NCBI RefSeq assembly: GCF_013404075.1
Contig: NZ_JACBJQ010000001.1
Coordinates: forward strand, 248,001-312,000
Origin: Mycolicibacterium vinylchloridicum
GTDB lineage: Bacteria; Actinomycetota; Actinomycetes; Mycobacteriales; Mycobacteriaceae
DNA length: 64,000 nucleotides
Reading direction: 5' to 3'
Part shown: positions 9,443 through 17,105 of the stretch, in pieces
How positions within the stretch are numbered: the first letter of the stretch is position 1
Layout: every line of letters begins with the position of its first letter
The notes under the pieces: generated by a model
Told to the model about the DNA's origin: nothing
The model's database searches: none
Seen by the model: the letters and a program-made list of their open reading frames with translations, nothing else
Position numbers and translations under genes: made by a program

Positions 9443-10449
9443 CCGAGCTTGCGCAGGCGCGGTTCGAGATCCTTCTTGAACAGCTCGAGGAACCGGCGCT
9501 GATCTTGGCGCGGGTCGTGGAACACCAAGTGGTTCAAGCCCCAGTCGACGTAATCTTTGACCTTCGCGACGGCCTCGTCGGGATCTGATGCCACGATCCA
9601 GCGCTTGGCCACCTGTTCGATCGGCAGCGCATCGGCGGCCTTCTCCATCTCGATCGGGTCGTCGATGCTGTGCTTCTGCTCGGCGGTCAGCGACAACGGC
9701 GCCCAGAAGCGCGTGTTCTCCAGTGCGAGCTTCGGATCCGGGTCGTAGGAGATCTTGATCTCGATCATCCGGTCGATGTCGTCTGGGTTCTTCCCGGCGG
9801 CCTCGGCACCCTCGCGCATGGCCGGAATGAGCTTGTCCTTGTACAGCTCCTCACCCTTGCCGGAGGTGCAGATGAAGCCGTCGCCCGCCCGGCCGGCGTA
9901 CTTGGCCACCTGCGGTCCGCCCGCGGCAATGTAGATCGGAATACCACCCTCGGGCACGTCGTAGATCGAGGCGCCCTTGGTCTTGTAGTACTCGCCCTCG
10001 AAATCGACCCGGTCGCCCAGCCACAGTTCGCGCATCAACCGCACCGACTCGCGCAGCCGGGCGTAGCGCTCCTTGAATTCCGGCCACTCGCCCTCGTATC
10101 CGGTGGCGATCTCATTGAGCGCTTCGCCCGTACCGATGCCGAGGAAGATGCGGTCCGGATACAGGCACCCCATGGTCGCAAAGGCCTGTGCGATGACGGC
10201 CGGGTTGTAGCGGAAGGTGGGGGTCAGTACCGACGTGCCCAAGACCAGCCGCTTGGTGCGCTCACCCACTGCCGTCATCCACGCAAGCGAGAACGGCGCG
10301 TGGCCACCCTCGTGACGCCACGGCTGGAAGTGGTCACTGACCGTCGCGCTGTCCATCCCGTGCGCCTCGGCGAGCACCGCCAGTTCAACCAACTCACGCG
10401 GTGCGAACTGTTCCGCCGACGCCTTGTATCCCAGTTTGAGTTCAGCCAC
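9439..10449 (-). CDS. fgd1: F420-dependent glucose-6-phosphate dehydrogenase
   Basis: The 336-residue product matches Fgd1 over its whole length in the luciferase-like TIM-barrel family. Visible are the N-terminal [17 protein letters not shown] (cofactor-binding region, about residues 38-44), [16 protein letters not shown] and GTGEALNE. It oxidises glucose 6-phosphate to 6-phosphogluconolactone and reduces coenzyme F420, supplying F420H2 to actinobacterial reductases and nitroimidazole prodrug activation. ATG 10449 gives the known N-terminus. It is divergent from an MBL hydrolase gene, the same pairing as Rv0406c/Rv0407. In M. tuberculosis pta is the next gene; here a glycan operon separates them. 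Confidence 0.97.
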   Translation of the reverse strand: MAELKLGYKASAEQFAPRELVELAVLAEAHGMDSATVSDHFQPWRHEGGHAPFSLAWMTAVGERTKRLVLGTSVLTPTFRYNPAVIAQAFATMGCLYPDRIFLGIGTGEALNEIATGYEGEWPEFKERYARLRESVRLMRELWLGDRVDFEGEYYKTKGASIYDVPEGGIPIYIAAGGPQVAKYAGRAGDGFICTSGKGEELYKDKLIPAMREGAEAAGKNPDDIDRMIEIKISYDPDPKLALENTRFWAPLSLTAEQKHSIDDPIEMEKAADALPIEQVAKRWIVASDPDEAVAKVKDYVDWGLNHLVFHDPRQDQRRFLELFKKDLEPRLRKLG

Positions 10450-10513
10450 GCTCTCGTTTCTACTCCCCTCCGGCGCAGTGTGGTCAGCCGGAGTCTCGTT
10501 TTAAACTCGCGGC

Positions 10514-11248
10514 ATGGCCGTGACCCTCACTGCGATCACCGACCACGTCCACATGGCACAAACCCCGCTGGTCAACTGGACCGTCGTCACTGACGACGCC
10601 GGCGTCATGCTTATCGACGCCGGTTTCCCCGGCCAACGTGATGACGTCCTATTGTCGCTGCGGGAGCTCGGCTTCGGACCGTCCGACGTCACCGCGATCC
10701 TGTTGACGCATGCCCACGTCGACCACTTCGGCTCGGCCATCTGGTTCGCCGAGCAGCACGGCACTCCGGTCTATTGCCACGCCGACGAGGTAGGCCACGC
10801 CAAGCGCGAATACATCCAGCAGGCCTCACCGGTTGACCTGATGTTGCACGCCTGGCGACCGCGCTGGGTGAAGTGGTCGCTGGACATCGTCGGCAAGGGT
10901 GCGCTGGTGCACGCGGGCATCCCGACGGCCGGCGCCCTCACCGAGGACGTCGCCGAGCGCTTGCCCGGCCGGCCGCTGGCCGTTCCGACCCCGGGGCACA
11001 CCGGCGGCCACTGCTCCTACCTCGTCGACGGAGTGCTGGTCAGCGGCGACGCCCTGGTCACCGGCCATCCGCTGGCCTCGCGAGAGGGCCCGCAGTTACT
11101 GCACGGCGTCTTCAACCACGACGAGCAAGGTTGCGTGCGGAGTCTGTCGGCGCTGGCGATGCTGGAAACCGATGTGCTGATTCCCGGGCATGGAGACCTA
11201 TGGGTCGGGCCGATCCGCGAGGCCGCGCGTCAGGCCACGCCACGCTGA
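10514..11248 (+). CDS. Metallo-beta-lactamase-fold hydrolase (Rv0406c-like)
   Basis: The 244-residue protein has the MBL metal motif THAHVDH (His66, His68, Asp70, His71), a later PGHTGGH and the closing PGHGD, so the dinuclear metal site looks complete. It is probably a cytosolic hydrolase of a thioester, lactone or phosphoester; the substrate is unknown. Its divergent placement next to fgd1 is conserved in M. tuberculosis as I recall. The 64-bp spacer between the two genes contains TTTTAAA and could carry promoters for both. Confidence 0.85.
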   Translation: MAVTLTAITDHVHMAQTPLVNWTVVTDDAGVMLIDAGFPGQRDDVLLSLRELGFGPSDVTAILLTHAHVDHFGSAIWFAEQHGTPVYCHADEVGHAKREYIQQASPVDLMLHAWRPRWVKWSLDIVGKGALVHAGIPTAGALTEDVAERLPGRPLAVPTPGHTGGHCSYLVDGVLVSGDALVTGHPLASREGPQLLHGVFNHDEQGCVRSLSALAMLETDVLIPGHGDLWVGPIREAARQATPR

Positions 11249-11267
11249 GTCGCGAATTCGACTGTTT

Positions 11268-11744
11268 CTAAAGCACTTTGACGAACGCCACCGGGAACAC
11301 CTCGCCCTGACTGGGCAGGGGTTCGTCAAGCCGCGTGTAGCCGGCGCTGTCATAGAGCGCTTCGGCTTCGGGCTGGCGATTACCGGTCGTCAGGTAGACC
11401 CGGCGGTAGCCCCGCGCGGCGATCTCGGCCTCCAGCGCGGCGAGCAGTTGCGTGCCGAACCCGCGGCGGCGGCTTCGGCTGTCGGTCCAGATCCGCTTGA
11501 GTTCGGCGGTGTCGTCATCGAAGCGGCAGAAGGCCCCACCCGTCACCGGTCGGTCCTCGACCAGCCCGACAAGCATGCCGCCATCGGGCGGGCTGAATGT
11601 GCCGGGCGGATGGTTGCGCAGCCACCTCGCCACGAATTCCTCGGTGCCGTCGTAGCGGGTGGCGTACTCGACGGCGAGCTCCGCGAGCAGCGGTTGCGCC
11701 AGCTCGTCATCCTGCTGAACAGGGACGAACCGCAATGGACTCAC
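11268..11744 (-). CDS. GNAT family N-acetyltransferase
   Basis: The 158-residue product carries the GNAT acetyl-CoA loop (SRSRRRGFGTQLLAAL, about residues 92-107, an R/Q-x-x-G-x-G/A pattern) and the final ALYDSAGYTRL strand-helix typical of the fold. The acceptor is unknown. I placed the start at GTG 11744 (VSPLRFVPV) because it gives a normal GNAT length; a longer frame runs on upstream but there reads as the antisense of the neighbouring SDR. It is convergent with the MBL gene and divergent from the SDR. Confidence 0.8.
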   Translation of the reverse strand: MSPLRFVPVQQDDELAQPLLAELAVEYATRYDGTEEFVARWLRNHPPGTFSPPDGGMLVGLVEDRPVTGGAFCRFDDDTAELKRIWTDSRSRRRGFGTQLLAALEAEIAARGYRRVYLTTGNRQPEAEALYDSAGYTRLDEPLPSQGEVFPVAFVKVL

Positions 11745-11852
11745 GCCGTCGAGTGTGCACCCACGGCGACCAATCGGGCCACATCCCGCCCTGCACGCAC
11801 ACTCGACGCCATCAGCACACAGCGGATCTCGCGACACCCTTTCGCCCAGAAT

Positions 11853-11866
11853 TTGACACCTGTAAA
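11853..11866. promoter_or_regulatory. Imperfect palindrome upstream of SDR gene
   Basis: TTGACA-CC-TGTAAA is an inverted repeat with 5 of 6 arm bases matching, 10 bp before the ATG at 11877. It may be a TetR-type operator. It does not resemble the TAGC-type sites next to the nearby tetR gene. Confidence 0.35.
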
Positions 11867-11876
11867 GTTCCCGGCC

Positions 11877-12740
11877 ATGGACAACATCCGTGGCAAGACC
11901 ATCGCCATCACCGGCGCTGCGCGGGGCATCGGGTTCGCCACCGCCCGGGCGCTGCTGCTGCGCGGCGCGCGCGTGGTGATCGGCGACCGGGACGTCGCAC
12001 TGGAGGAGTCGGCCGTTGCTCAGCTGAGCAAGCTCGGACCGGTCTCGGGTTACCCGCTCGACGTCAGCGACCCCGAATCGTTCGCGACGTTCCTGGACAA
12101 GGCCCGCGCAGACGGGGGCGGCCACATCGACGTGCTGATCAACAACGCCGGCGTCATGCCCGTCGGTCCGTTCCTCGATCACTCCGAGCAGGCGGTACGC
12201 ACGGCCGTCGAGGTGAACTTCTACGGCGTGCTCACCGGTTGTCGGCTGGTGCTGCCGGAGATGGTCAAGCGCCGCGGCGGCCACATCGTCAACATCGCCT
12301 CGATGGCCGGCATGCTGGCCGTGCCCGGCCAAGCGTTGTATGCCGGAACCAAATTCGCCGTCGTCGGGCTGACGACCGGGCTGGCCGACGAGTTCGCCCC
12401 GCAGGGTGTCCACATCAGTTGTGTCATGCCGACATTCACCAATACCGAGCTGATCTCGGGCACGCACACCACCGCGGCCACCAAGCCCGTGCAGCCTGAG
12501 GACATCGCCGCCGCGGTCATCAAAGCCCTGGACAAGCCGACAACCTCGATCTCGGTGCCCAACTATTCGCGCTTCCTGGCCGCTGCGGTGATGTTCCTGC
12601 CGCCGCGGGGCCGGCGCTGGCTGTCCAACAAGATGGGCACCGACCGGGTGTTCCTCGACTTCGACACCGCCGCGCGAGCGGCCTATGAGAAGCGCGCGCA
12701 ATCGGCCACCGGCGTGGTGGAGACCCCGGGCAAGGACTAG
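11877..12740 (+). CDS. Short-chain dehydrogenase/reductase
   Basis: The ATG at 11877 begins a 287-residue classical SDR: TGAARGIG (NAD(P)-binding, about residues 11-18), NNAGVM (about 86-91), a catalytic Ser in NIASMAGML and YAGTK (the Tyr/Lys pair). About 40 C-terminal residues after the Rossmann core are basic and may contact membrane or lipid. The substrate is unknown; mycobacterial relatives usually act on lipids or alcohols. The frame is open further upstream, but those codons lie over the GNAT gene in antisense. Its stop overlaps the end of the convergent tetR gene by 4 bp. Confidence 0.85.
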   Translation: MDNIRGKTIAITGAARGIGFATARALLLRGARVVIGDRDVALEESAVAQLSKLGPVSGYPLDVSDPESFATFLDKARADGGGHIDVLINNAGVMPVGPFLDHSEQAVRTAVEVNFYGVLTGCRLVLPEMVKRRGGHIVNIASMAGMLAVPGQALYAGTKFAVVGLTTGLADEFAPQGVHISCVMPTFTNTELISGTHTTAATKPVQPEDIAAAVIKALDKPTTSISVPNYSRFLAAAVMFLPPRGRRWLSNKMGTDRVFLDFDTAARAAYEKRAQSATGVVETPGKD

Positions 12741-13315
12741 CGCCGAGTCGCGAATTCGCTGACCAGCAATCGAATACGATCATCGTCGTAGTCGTCGCGC
12801 AGCCGGCCGGCACGGCCCAAAGTGACCAGTCCGTGCAAGGCAGCCCAGAACACCTCGGTGAGCGTGTCGGCGTCACGATCGCCCGCGACGGCGTCGACGG
12901 CCTGCCGCATCGCGGCGAACGAATCCTCGAGCTGCGGCGGAGTGTCATCGGTGGCGAAGCGGAGGCCGGTCGCCCGGGTGAACATCGCGTCGTACATCGC
13001 CGGGTTGTCGCGGGCGAAATCAAGGTAGGCGTGGGCAATTCGACTCAGTGCGTCATCGGCTGAGCCGGAGCCGCTCTGGGCGGCCCTCATTGCTTCCGTG
13101 AGCTCGCCGAACCCCTCGACCGCGACCGCGTCGGCGATCTGTTCCATGCCCGCGAAGTGCTTGTACAGCACCGGCTGGCTGTACTCGATCTCGGTGGACA
13201 GCCGACGGGTGGTGACCGCATCCCAGCCTTCGTTCTCGGCCAGAGCGCGGGCCGTCGCGACGATCAGCCGACGCCGGGCCTCACGGTCGCGCGCGCGGCG
13301 GTCATCGATGGCCAT
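12737..13315 (-). CDS. TetR-family transcriptional repressor
   Basis: The product is 192 residues if it starts at ATG 13315 (MAIDDRRARDREARR). The helix-turn-helix lies near residues 30-60, with the recognition helix in YSQPVLYKHFAGM. The C-terminal half resembles TetR_C domains that end in a WAALHGLVTLGRAGR segment. Upstream in-frame codons at 13363 would place the start across the operator, so the shorter form is preferred. Three TAGC-N3-GCTA repeats occupy the 98-bp gap to the divergent DUF1772 operon. This points to autorepression plus control of that operon. Confidence 0.85.
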   Translation of the reverse strand: MAIDDRRARDREARRRLIVATARALAENEGWDAVTTRRLSTEIEYSQPVLYKHFAGMEQIADAVAVEGFGELTEAMRAAQSGSGSADDALSRIAHAYLDFARDNPAMYDAMFTRATGLRFATDDTPPQLEDSFAAMRQAVDAVAGDRDADTLTEVFWAALHGLVTLGRAGRLRDDYDDDRIRLLVSEFATRR

Positions 13316-13322
13316 GCCCGAA

Positions 13323-13355
13323 TCTAGCATGGCTAGAAAATCTAGCACTGCTATT
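13323..13355. promoter_or_regulatory. Tandem TetR operators 1 and 2
   Basis: Site 1 is a perfect repeat, TCTAGC-ATG-GCTAGA (13323-13337). Site 2 is TCTAGC-ACT-GCTATT (13341-13355), sharing the TAGC/GCTA core. Their centres are 18 bp apart. They begin 8 bp upstream of the tetR start and face the DUF1772 operon. Confidence 0.7.
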
Positions 13356-13374
13356 GCCAACAAGTTCCGCGCGG

Positions 13375-13389
13375 GTTAGCGTTGCTAAC
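13375..13389. promoter_or_regulatory. TetR operator 3
   Basis: GTTAGC-GTT-GCTAAC is a perfect repeat with the same 6-3-6 geometry and TAGC/GCTA core as the two upstream sites. It is centred 34 bp from site 2 and ends 24 bp before the ATG at 13414. Confidence 0.65.
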
Positions 13390-13413
13390 ACCCGCCCCAC
13401 AAGGAGCCTCGAG

Positions 13414-13890
13414 ATGAATCTGGACCTCATCACCCGGACGGCCGCACTGGTCGCTGTGCTCGGCACTGCGGTGGTCTACGGCACCGACGTGTTCTGCGCG
13501 ATCGTGCTGCGACCGGCACTGACGTTGATCGACGACCCCACCCTGGTCGCGGTCATGGGCCACGTTCATCGCTACGGGGACCGGCGGATGCCCATTCCCG
13601 GGGCAATCGGGGTGGTGGCCTCCGCGGCGGCCGCGGTCTCGGCCGCCCTGGCCGGACACTGGCCGCAGGCGACAGCGGCCGGCGCGGCAGTGGTGCTGCT
13701 GTTGGTGTGGCTCGTGCTCTACACGCGGGTGAGCGCACCCATCAATCGCCGACTCACCTCGGCCGCCGAGACCGGCCGCCCACCGGCGAATGGGCGTGCA
13801 CTGCAAGCACAGTGGGACCGAATCATCAATGCCCGCGCGATGTTGCAGGGCCTCGCGGTGGCCGCCCTCTGCGTAGCGCTGGCGATCTGA
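13414..13890 (+). CDS. DUF1772-type small membrane protein
   Basis: The 158-residue protein has four hydrophobic segments and the DUF1772 layout, including a conserved loop with VSAPINRRL near residue 108 and a C-terminal W-x-x-I-N-x-R-A (WDRIINARAML). The molecular function of the family is not established. ATG 13414 follows AAGGAG. It is the first gene of a compact three-gene operon (gaps of 2 bp and an overlap of 4 bp) whose promoter region is filled with TetR sites. Confidence 0.8.
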   Translation: MNLDLITRTAALVAVLGTAVVYGTDVFCAIVLRPALTLIDDPTLVAVMGHVHRYGDRRMPIPGAIGVVASAAAAVSAALAGHWPQATAAGAAVVLLLVWLVLYTRVSAPINRRLTSAAETGRPPANGRALQAQWDRIINARAMLQGLAVAALCVALAI

Positions 13891-13892
13891 CG

Positions 13893-14213
13893 ATGTTGCA
13901 GCTCAGGATCTACACCCTTCGGTCAGCCGAAGCCCTGCAGCAGTACGCGACGGTGCACTGGGCCCGCCACCTGGCGACGTTCCGGAAGTTCGGGGTCAGC
14001 ACCGAGGGCGTGTGGACCGAATGTCGCGGAGACGCGCGGCGACTCGTCGCACTGATCCGCTACCCGGAGGACGTCGACCCCGACGAGCTCGCGCGGAGCA
14101 TCATGGCCAGCCCGGAATTCGCCGCGGACATGGCGGGCTTCGACGTAGCTGACATCACCGATGTCCACACCATCTCAGTCAGCCCCCTGAAATACGAGGA
14201 GCTTTCCCAATGA
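13893..14213 (+). CDS. NIPSNAP-like dimeric alpha/beta-barrel protein
   Basis: This 106-residue protein begins MLQLRIYTLRSAEALQQY and continues with a HWARHL segment, as in NIPSNAP/ferredoxin-like small proteins that dimerise. No catalytic residues can be assigned. It starts 2 bp after the DUF1772 stop and its own stop overlaps the next start (ATGA at 14210-14213). It is thus part of the TetR-controlled operon. Confidence 0.65.
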   Translation: MLQLRIYTLRSAEALQQYATVHWARHLATFRKFGVSTEGVWTECRGDARRLVALIRYPEDVDPDELARSIMASPEFAADMAGFDVADITDVHTISVSPLKYEELSQ

Positions 14214-14569
14214 TCATCACCATCGGCTACGTTCTCGCCGGGCTCATCGCCGCTGCCATCATCGTCATCGGTGCGCGCTTCCTCCTCGCGCCGGCCGCCG
14301 CCGCGGAAGGCTATGGGGTGCCGGGCGAGGGTGCCCATCTGAGTGTGAAGGGCATCCGCGATATCGCGTCCGGGCTGATCGTGATCGTCCTGATGGTCGC
14401 GGGGGCGACACACCTACTCAGCTGGGTCCTGTTGGCCGCCACAATCATTCCGGTCGCGGACGCAGTCATCGTGCTCCGCAGCGGCGGCACCAAGTCCGTG
14501 GCGTTCGGCATCCATGGCGGCACCGCCGTCGTCATGGTCGTGACGGCTGCGCTTCTGCTGATGTCCTAG
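14210..14569 (+). CDS. Small membrane protein, DUF4267-like
   Basis: The 119-residue product has four hydrophobic stretches, a central KGIRDIASGL motif (about residues 46-55) and a FGIHGGTAV motif near the end. Both are typical of the DUF4267/DoxX-like set of small membrane proteins found beside TetR genes. The role is unknown. It is the last gene of the operon and runs into a convergent gene (stops overlap at 14566-14569). Confidence 0.7.
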   Translation: MIITIGYVLAGLIAAAIIVIGARFLLAPAAAAEGYGVPGEGAHLSVKGIRDIASGLIVIVLMVAGATHLLSWVLLAATIIPVADAVIVLRSGGTKSVAFGIHGGTAVVMVVTAALLLMS

Positions 14570-15006
14570 CCCAGAACCGGGATCGCGGCCCCCGGCCGGT
14601 AGGCCTCGACCGAATCCATATGGGACAGCAGGACTTCCGGGGCAATGGAGTAGAGCATCCCCTCACCCTCACCACCGGTGCCGACCAGTACCGCCTTGAC
14701 GCCCTCGGGGAAGTCGTCCTGTTCTCCCGACGCCGTGATCCAGATCCGCGTGACCGGCTCGTATCCCTCGACGACAGCGGCGGCCGACGGCTCGTAGAAC
14801 CAGCTGATCAACGTCTCGGTGGAGAACTCCGCGTCAAACGTCCAGCCGCGGGAGGTCAGCCACTCGTCGAACGTCTCGACCGCCTGTGCGAGTTCGACGT
14901 CGACATCGTCGAGGGTGCCAACCACCTCGTCGGGCAGCCAGCGCGCATCCCGATTGACCTGCCGCTTCTTGCGGCGGGCCTTCTTGGCGTCGGAGTTTCG
15001 CGACAC
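14566..15006 (-). CDS. Conserved hypothetical protein downstream of metZ
   Basis: The 146-residue protein has a very basic N-terminus (KKARRKKRQVNRD, about residues 8-20), then an acidic alpha/beta region with WFYEPSAAAVVEGYEPVTR and no signal peptide or membrane helix. I do not recognise the family. The GTG start at 15006 lies 2 bp after the metZ stop, so it is probably co-transcribed with metZ. Confidence 0.65.
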   Translation of the reverse strand: MSRNSDAKKARRKKRQVNRDARWLPDEVVGTLDDVDVELAQAVETFDEWLTSRGWTFDAEFSTETLISWFYEPSAAAVVEGYEPVTRIWITASGEQDDFPEGVKAVLVGTGGEGEGMLYSIAPEVLLSHMDSVEAYRPGAAIPVLG

Positions 15007-15008
15007 CG

Positions 15009-16223
15009 CTACCCCAGCGCGCGTTCCAGGTCGGCGATCAGATCCTCGGTGCCTTCCAGCCCGACCGAAATCCGCACCACCCCGTCGCCGAGCCCGATCG
15101 AGGCGCGACCCTCGGGCCCCATCGCGCGGTGGGTGGTCGTCGCCGGATGGGTGATCAGCGATTTGGCGTCACCGAGATTGTTGGAGATGTCGATCACCTG
15201 CAGCTTGTCGAGTACCTCGAACGCGCGGTCTTTGCCGCCATCCAGTTCGAAGGTCACCACGGTGCCGCCGCCGCGCATCTGCCGCTTGGCCAGGTCGTAC
15301 TGGGGATGGGACTCCAGGAACGGATACCTCACCCAGTTCACCCCTGCCTGCGTCTCCAGGAATTCGGCGATGCGCTGTGCAGAGCGGTTCGAATAGTCCA
15401 CCCGGACCGACATGGTCTCCAGCCCTTTGAGCAACACCCAGGCGTTGAATGCCGACAGCGCAGGCCCGGTGTGGCGCATCAGTTTCTGCACCTCACCGTC
15501 GATGTACTCCTTGTCGCCCAGGATCGCCCCGCCGAGCACCCGGCCCTGGCCGTCGATGTGCTTGGTGCCCGAGTACACCACCACGTCCACACCGAGCGGG
15601 AAGCCCTGCTGCAGCAGCGGAGTGGCAAAGACGTTGTCCAGCACCACTTTCGCGCCGGCGGCGTGTGCCATCTCGGACACCGCGGCGATGTCGACCAGTG
15701 ACTGCATCGGGTTGGACGGGGTTTCGAAGAACACCGCCTGCGTGGGCTTGCTCAGCGCCTCCTCCCACTGGGAGAGGTCCTCTCCGTCGACGAAGACGGT
15801 CTCCACACCCCAGCGCGGCAGGATCTCGTTGCACACCACGAAGCACGAGCCGAACAGGCTGCGCGCGGCCACCAGACGATCCCCCGCGCCCAGCAGCGCG
15901 CCCAGCGAGGTGAACACCGCCGCCATCCCCGACGCCGTCGCGAACGCCGCAGGCGCGCCCTCGATCAACCGCAGGCGTTCCTCGAACATCGAGATCGTCG
16001 GGTTGCCGTAGCGGGAGTAGACGTAGCGGTCGATGTCGCCGGTGAACGCCCTCTCGGCCTCGGCGGCCGAGGAGTACACGTAGCCGGACGTGAGGTACAT
16101 CGCCTCGGCGGTCTCTTCGAAGCCCGACCGCAACAGCCCGCCGCGTACCCCGATGGTCGCCTGGCTCACGCCGTCGGGCAGTTCGGCAGGAATCCGGACC
16201 GAGGGAACCTGAGGTTCGCTCAT
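15009..16223 (-). CDS. metZ: O-succinylhomoserine sulfhydrylase
   Basis: The 404-residue PLP enzyme of the Cys/Met-metabolism family has the lysine-bearing motif VVYSGTKHIDGQGRVLGG (about residues 208-225), YSRYGNPT near residue 69 and the C-terminal RISVGLEGTEDLI. It forms homocysteine from O-succinylhomoserine and sulfide. The start overlaps the rhodanese stop (ATGA). Rhodanese followed by metZ is the Rv0390-Rv0391 arrangement, which fits sulfur delivery into methionine synthesis. Confidence 0.93.
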   Translation of the reverse strand: MSEPQVPSVRIPAELPDGVSQATIGVRGGLLRSGFEETAEAMYLTSGYVYSSAAEAERAFTGDIDRYVYSRYGNPTISMFEERLRLIEGAPAAFATASGMAAVFTSLGALLGAGDRLVAARSLFGSCFVVCNEILPRWGVETVFVDGEDLSQWEEALSKPTQAVFFETPSNPMQSLVDIAAVSEMAHAAGAKVVLDNVFATPLLQQGFPLGVDVVVYSGTKHIDGQGRVLGGAILGDKEYIDGEVQKLMRHTGPALSAFNAWVLLKGLETMSVRVDYSNRSAQRIAEFLETQAGVNWVRYPFLESHPQYDLAKRQMRGGGTVVTFELDGGKDRAFEVLDKLQVIDISNNLGDAKSLITHPATTTHRAMGPEGRASIGLGDGVVRISVGLEGTEDLIADLERALG

Positions 16224-16633
16224 GACTGCTTCCAGGGCAGACCCAGCGCCCGCCAGCCATTGACGCCGCGGTGGCCGTTCTCGTCGAGTTGGCCCTCGAA
16301 ACCGTCAAGCATGTTGTAGGACGGCGTAATTCCGGCGGCGGTGGCGGTCTCGGCCGCGGGAATGGAGCGATTTCCAGAGCGACAGAGGAAGACGACGGGC
16401 CGTTCGCCGGGAGTGACGCCGGCAGCGATCAGGTCGGCCACAAAATCCTCGTTGTGCTGCCCGTTGCCGCGATTCCATTCCACGAACACCACGCTGCGGC
16501 CGAGGCTGGACAGATCCGGTACCCCGACCCAGCGCCATTCGGCGTCGGTGCGGCAGTCCACCAGGACCGCGTCGGGGTTCTCGTTGAGCAGCTTCCAGCT
16601 CGCCTCAGGGGTGATATCTCCTGCGTAGCTCAC
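16220..16633 (-). CDS. Rhodanese-like domain protein (Rv0390-like)
   Basis: The 137-residue single rhodanese domain has the catalytic Cys in VVFLCRSGNRSIPAAETA (about residues 80-97, a CRSGNRS active loop), DCRTDAEWRWVGVPD at about 26-40, and a closing GGxEGxLD-like segment. It is likely a cytosolic sulfur carrier or thiosulfate sulfurtransferase. Its overlap with metZ suggests a shared sulfur role. It is immediately downstream of a small membrane-anchored protein gene. Confidence 0.88.
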   Translation of the reverse strand: MSYAGDITPEASWKLLNENPDAVLVDCRTDAEWRWVGVPDLSSLGRSVVFVEWNRGNGQHNEDFVADLIAAGVTPGERPVVFLCRSGNRSIPAAETATAAGITPSYNMLDGFEGQLDENGHRGVNGWRALGLPWKQS

Positions 16634-16667
16634 CCGGCCGAGTCTTCCACATCAATCCGGGCGGCTC

Positions 16668-17105
16668 TTAGACCGGACCGGGCGAACAGACGGTCCAGTC
16701 CCCCTTCTCCCGTACGAACGTCATCGGCACCTTGATCTTGTTGTCGGCCGACCGCTCGAAGTGGTAGACGACGGTAGCGGTGGCCTTATCGCCGTCGATC
16801 TTCACCTCGGTGACGTCGTCGACGTAACGGGCGCCCTGTGCCGTCCTTGATTTCTGTTGGCCGGCAAGCACTTCAGCTTCGGTGCCCTGCTGTGCGGCAC
16901 AGGTGTACGTGCGGAAGTCCCCATAGTCGTCCCGCTGCAGGGCGTCGTTCTGGCCGACGGCGGCACGACCGACCCTGACGTCCTCACTGATCGGCTTGTT
17001 GCTGAACAGCCAGGCGACCCCGATCGCCGCGAGCACCAGCACGGCTACCCCCAGCGCGATCAAAATGGGCATCGGGCTCGAGCGATCGTGCTCAGGTTCG
17101 GTCAC
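16668..17105 (-). CDS. Membrane-anchored protein with extracytoplasmic NTF2-like tail
   Basis: I chose GTG 17105, whose GTGA overlaps the purT stop, giving 145 residues; another GTG at 17114 is possible. One N-terminal membrane helix (about 12-33) precedes a soluble domain with two cysteines that could form a disulfide (in TYTCAAQ and WTVCSPG). The overall shape matches actinobacterial DUF4878/Mce-associated-like proteins such as the Rv0361-type gene elsewhere in this window. Function unknown. Confidence 0.65.
   Translation of the reverse strand: MTEPEHDRSSPMPILIALGVAVLVLAAIGVAWLFSNKPISEDVRVGRAAVGQNDALQRDDYGDFRTYTCAAQQGTEAEVLAGQQKSRTAQGARYVDDVTEVKIDGDKATATVVYHFERSADNKIKVPMTFVREKGDWTVCSPGPV

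Noticed and set aside
11190..11876. N-terminal extension of the SDR that starts at 11877
   Set aside because: The open frame upstream is antisense to the GNAT gene and lacks SDR features; the NAD-binding motif begins 11 residues after ATG 11877.
14570..16700. SAM or cobalamin riboswitch controlling metZ
   Set aside because: metZ overlaps the rhodanese gene with no leader, and no riboswitch-like conserved blocks were seen upstream of the group.
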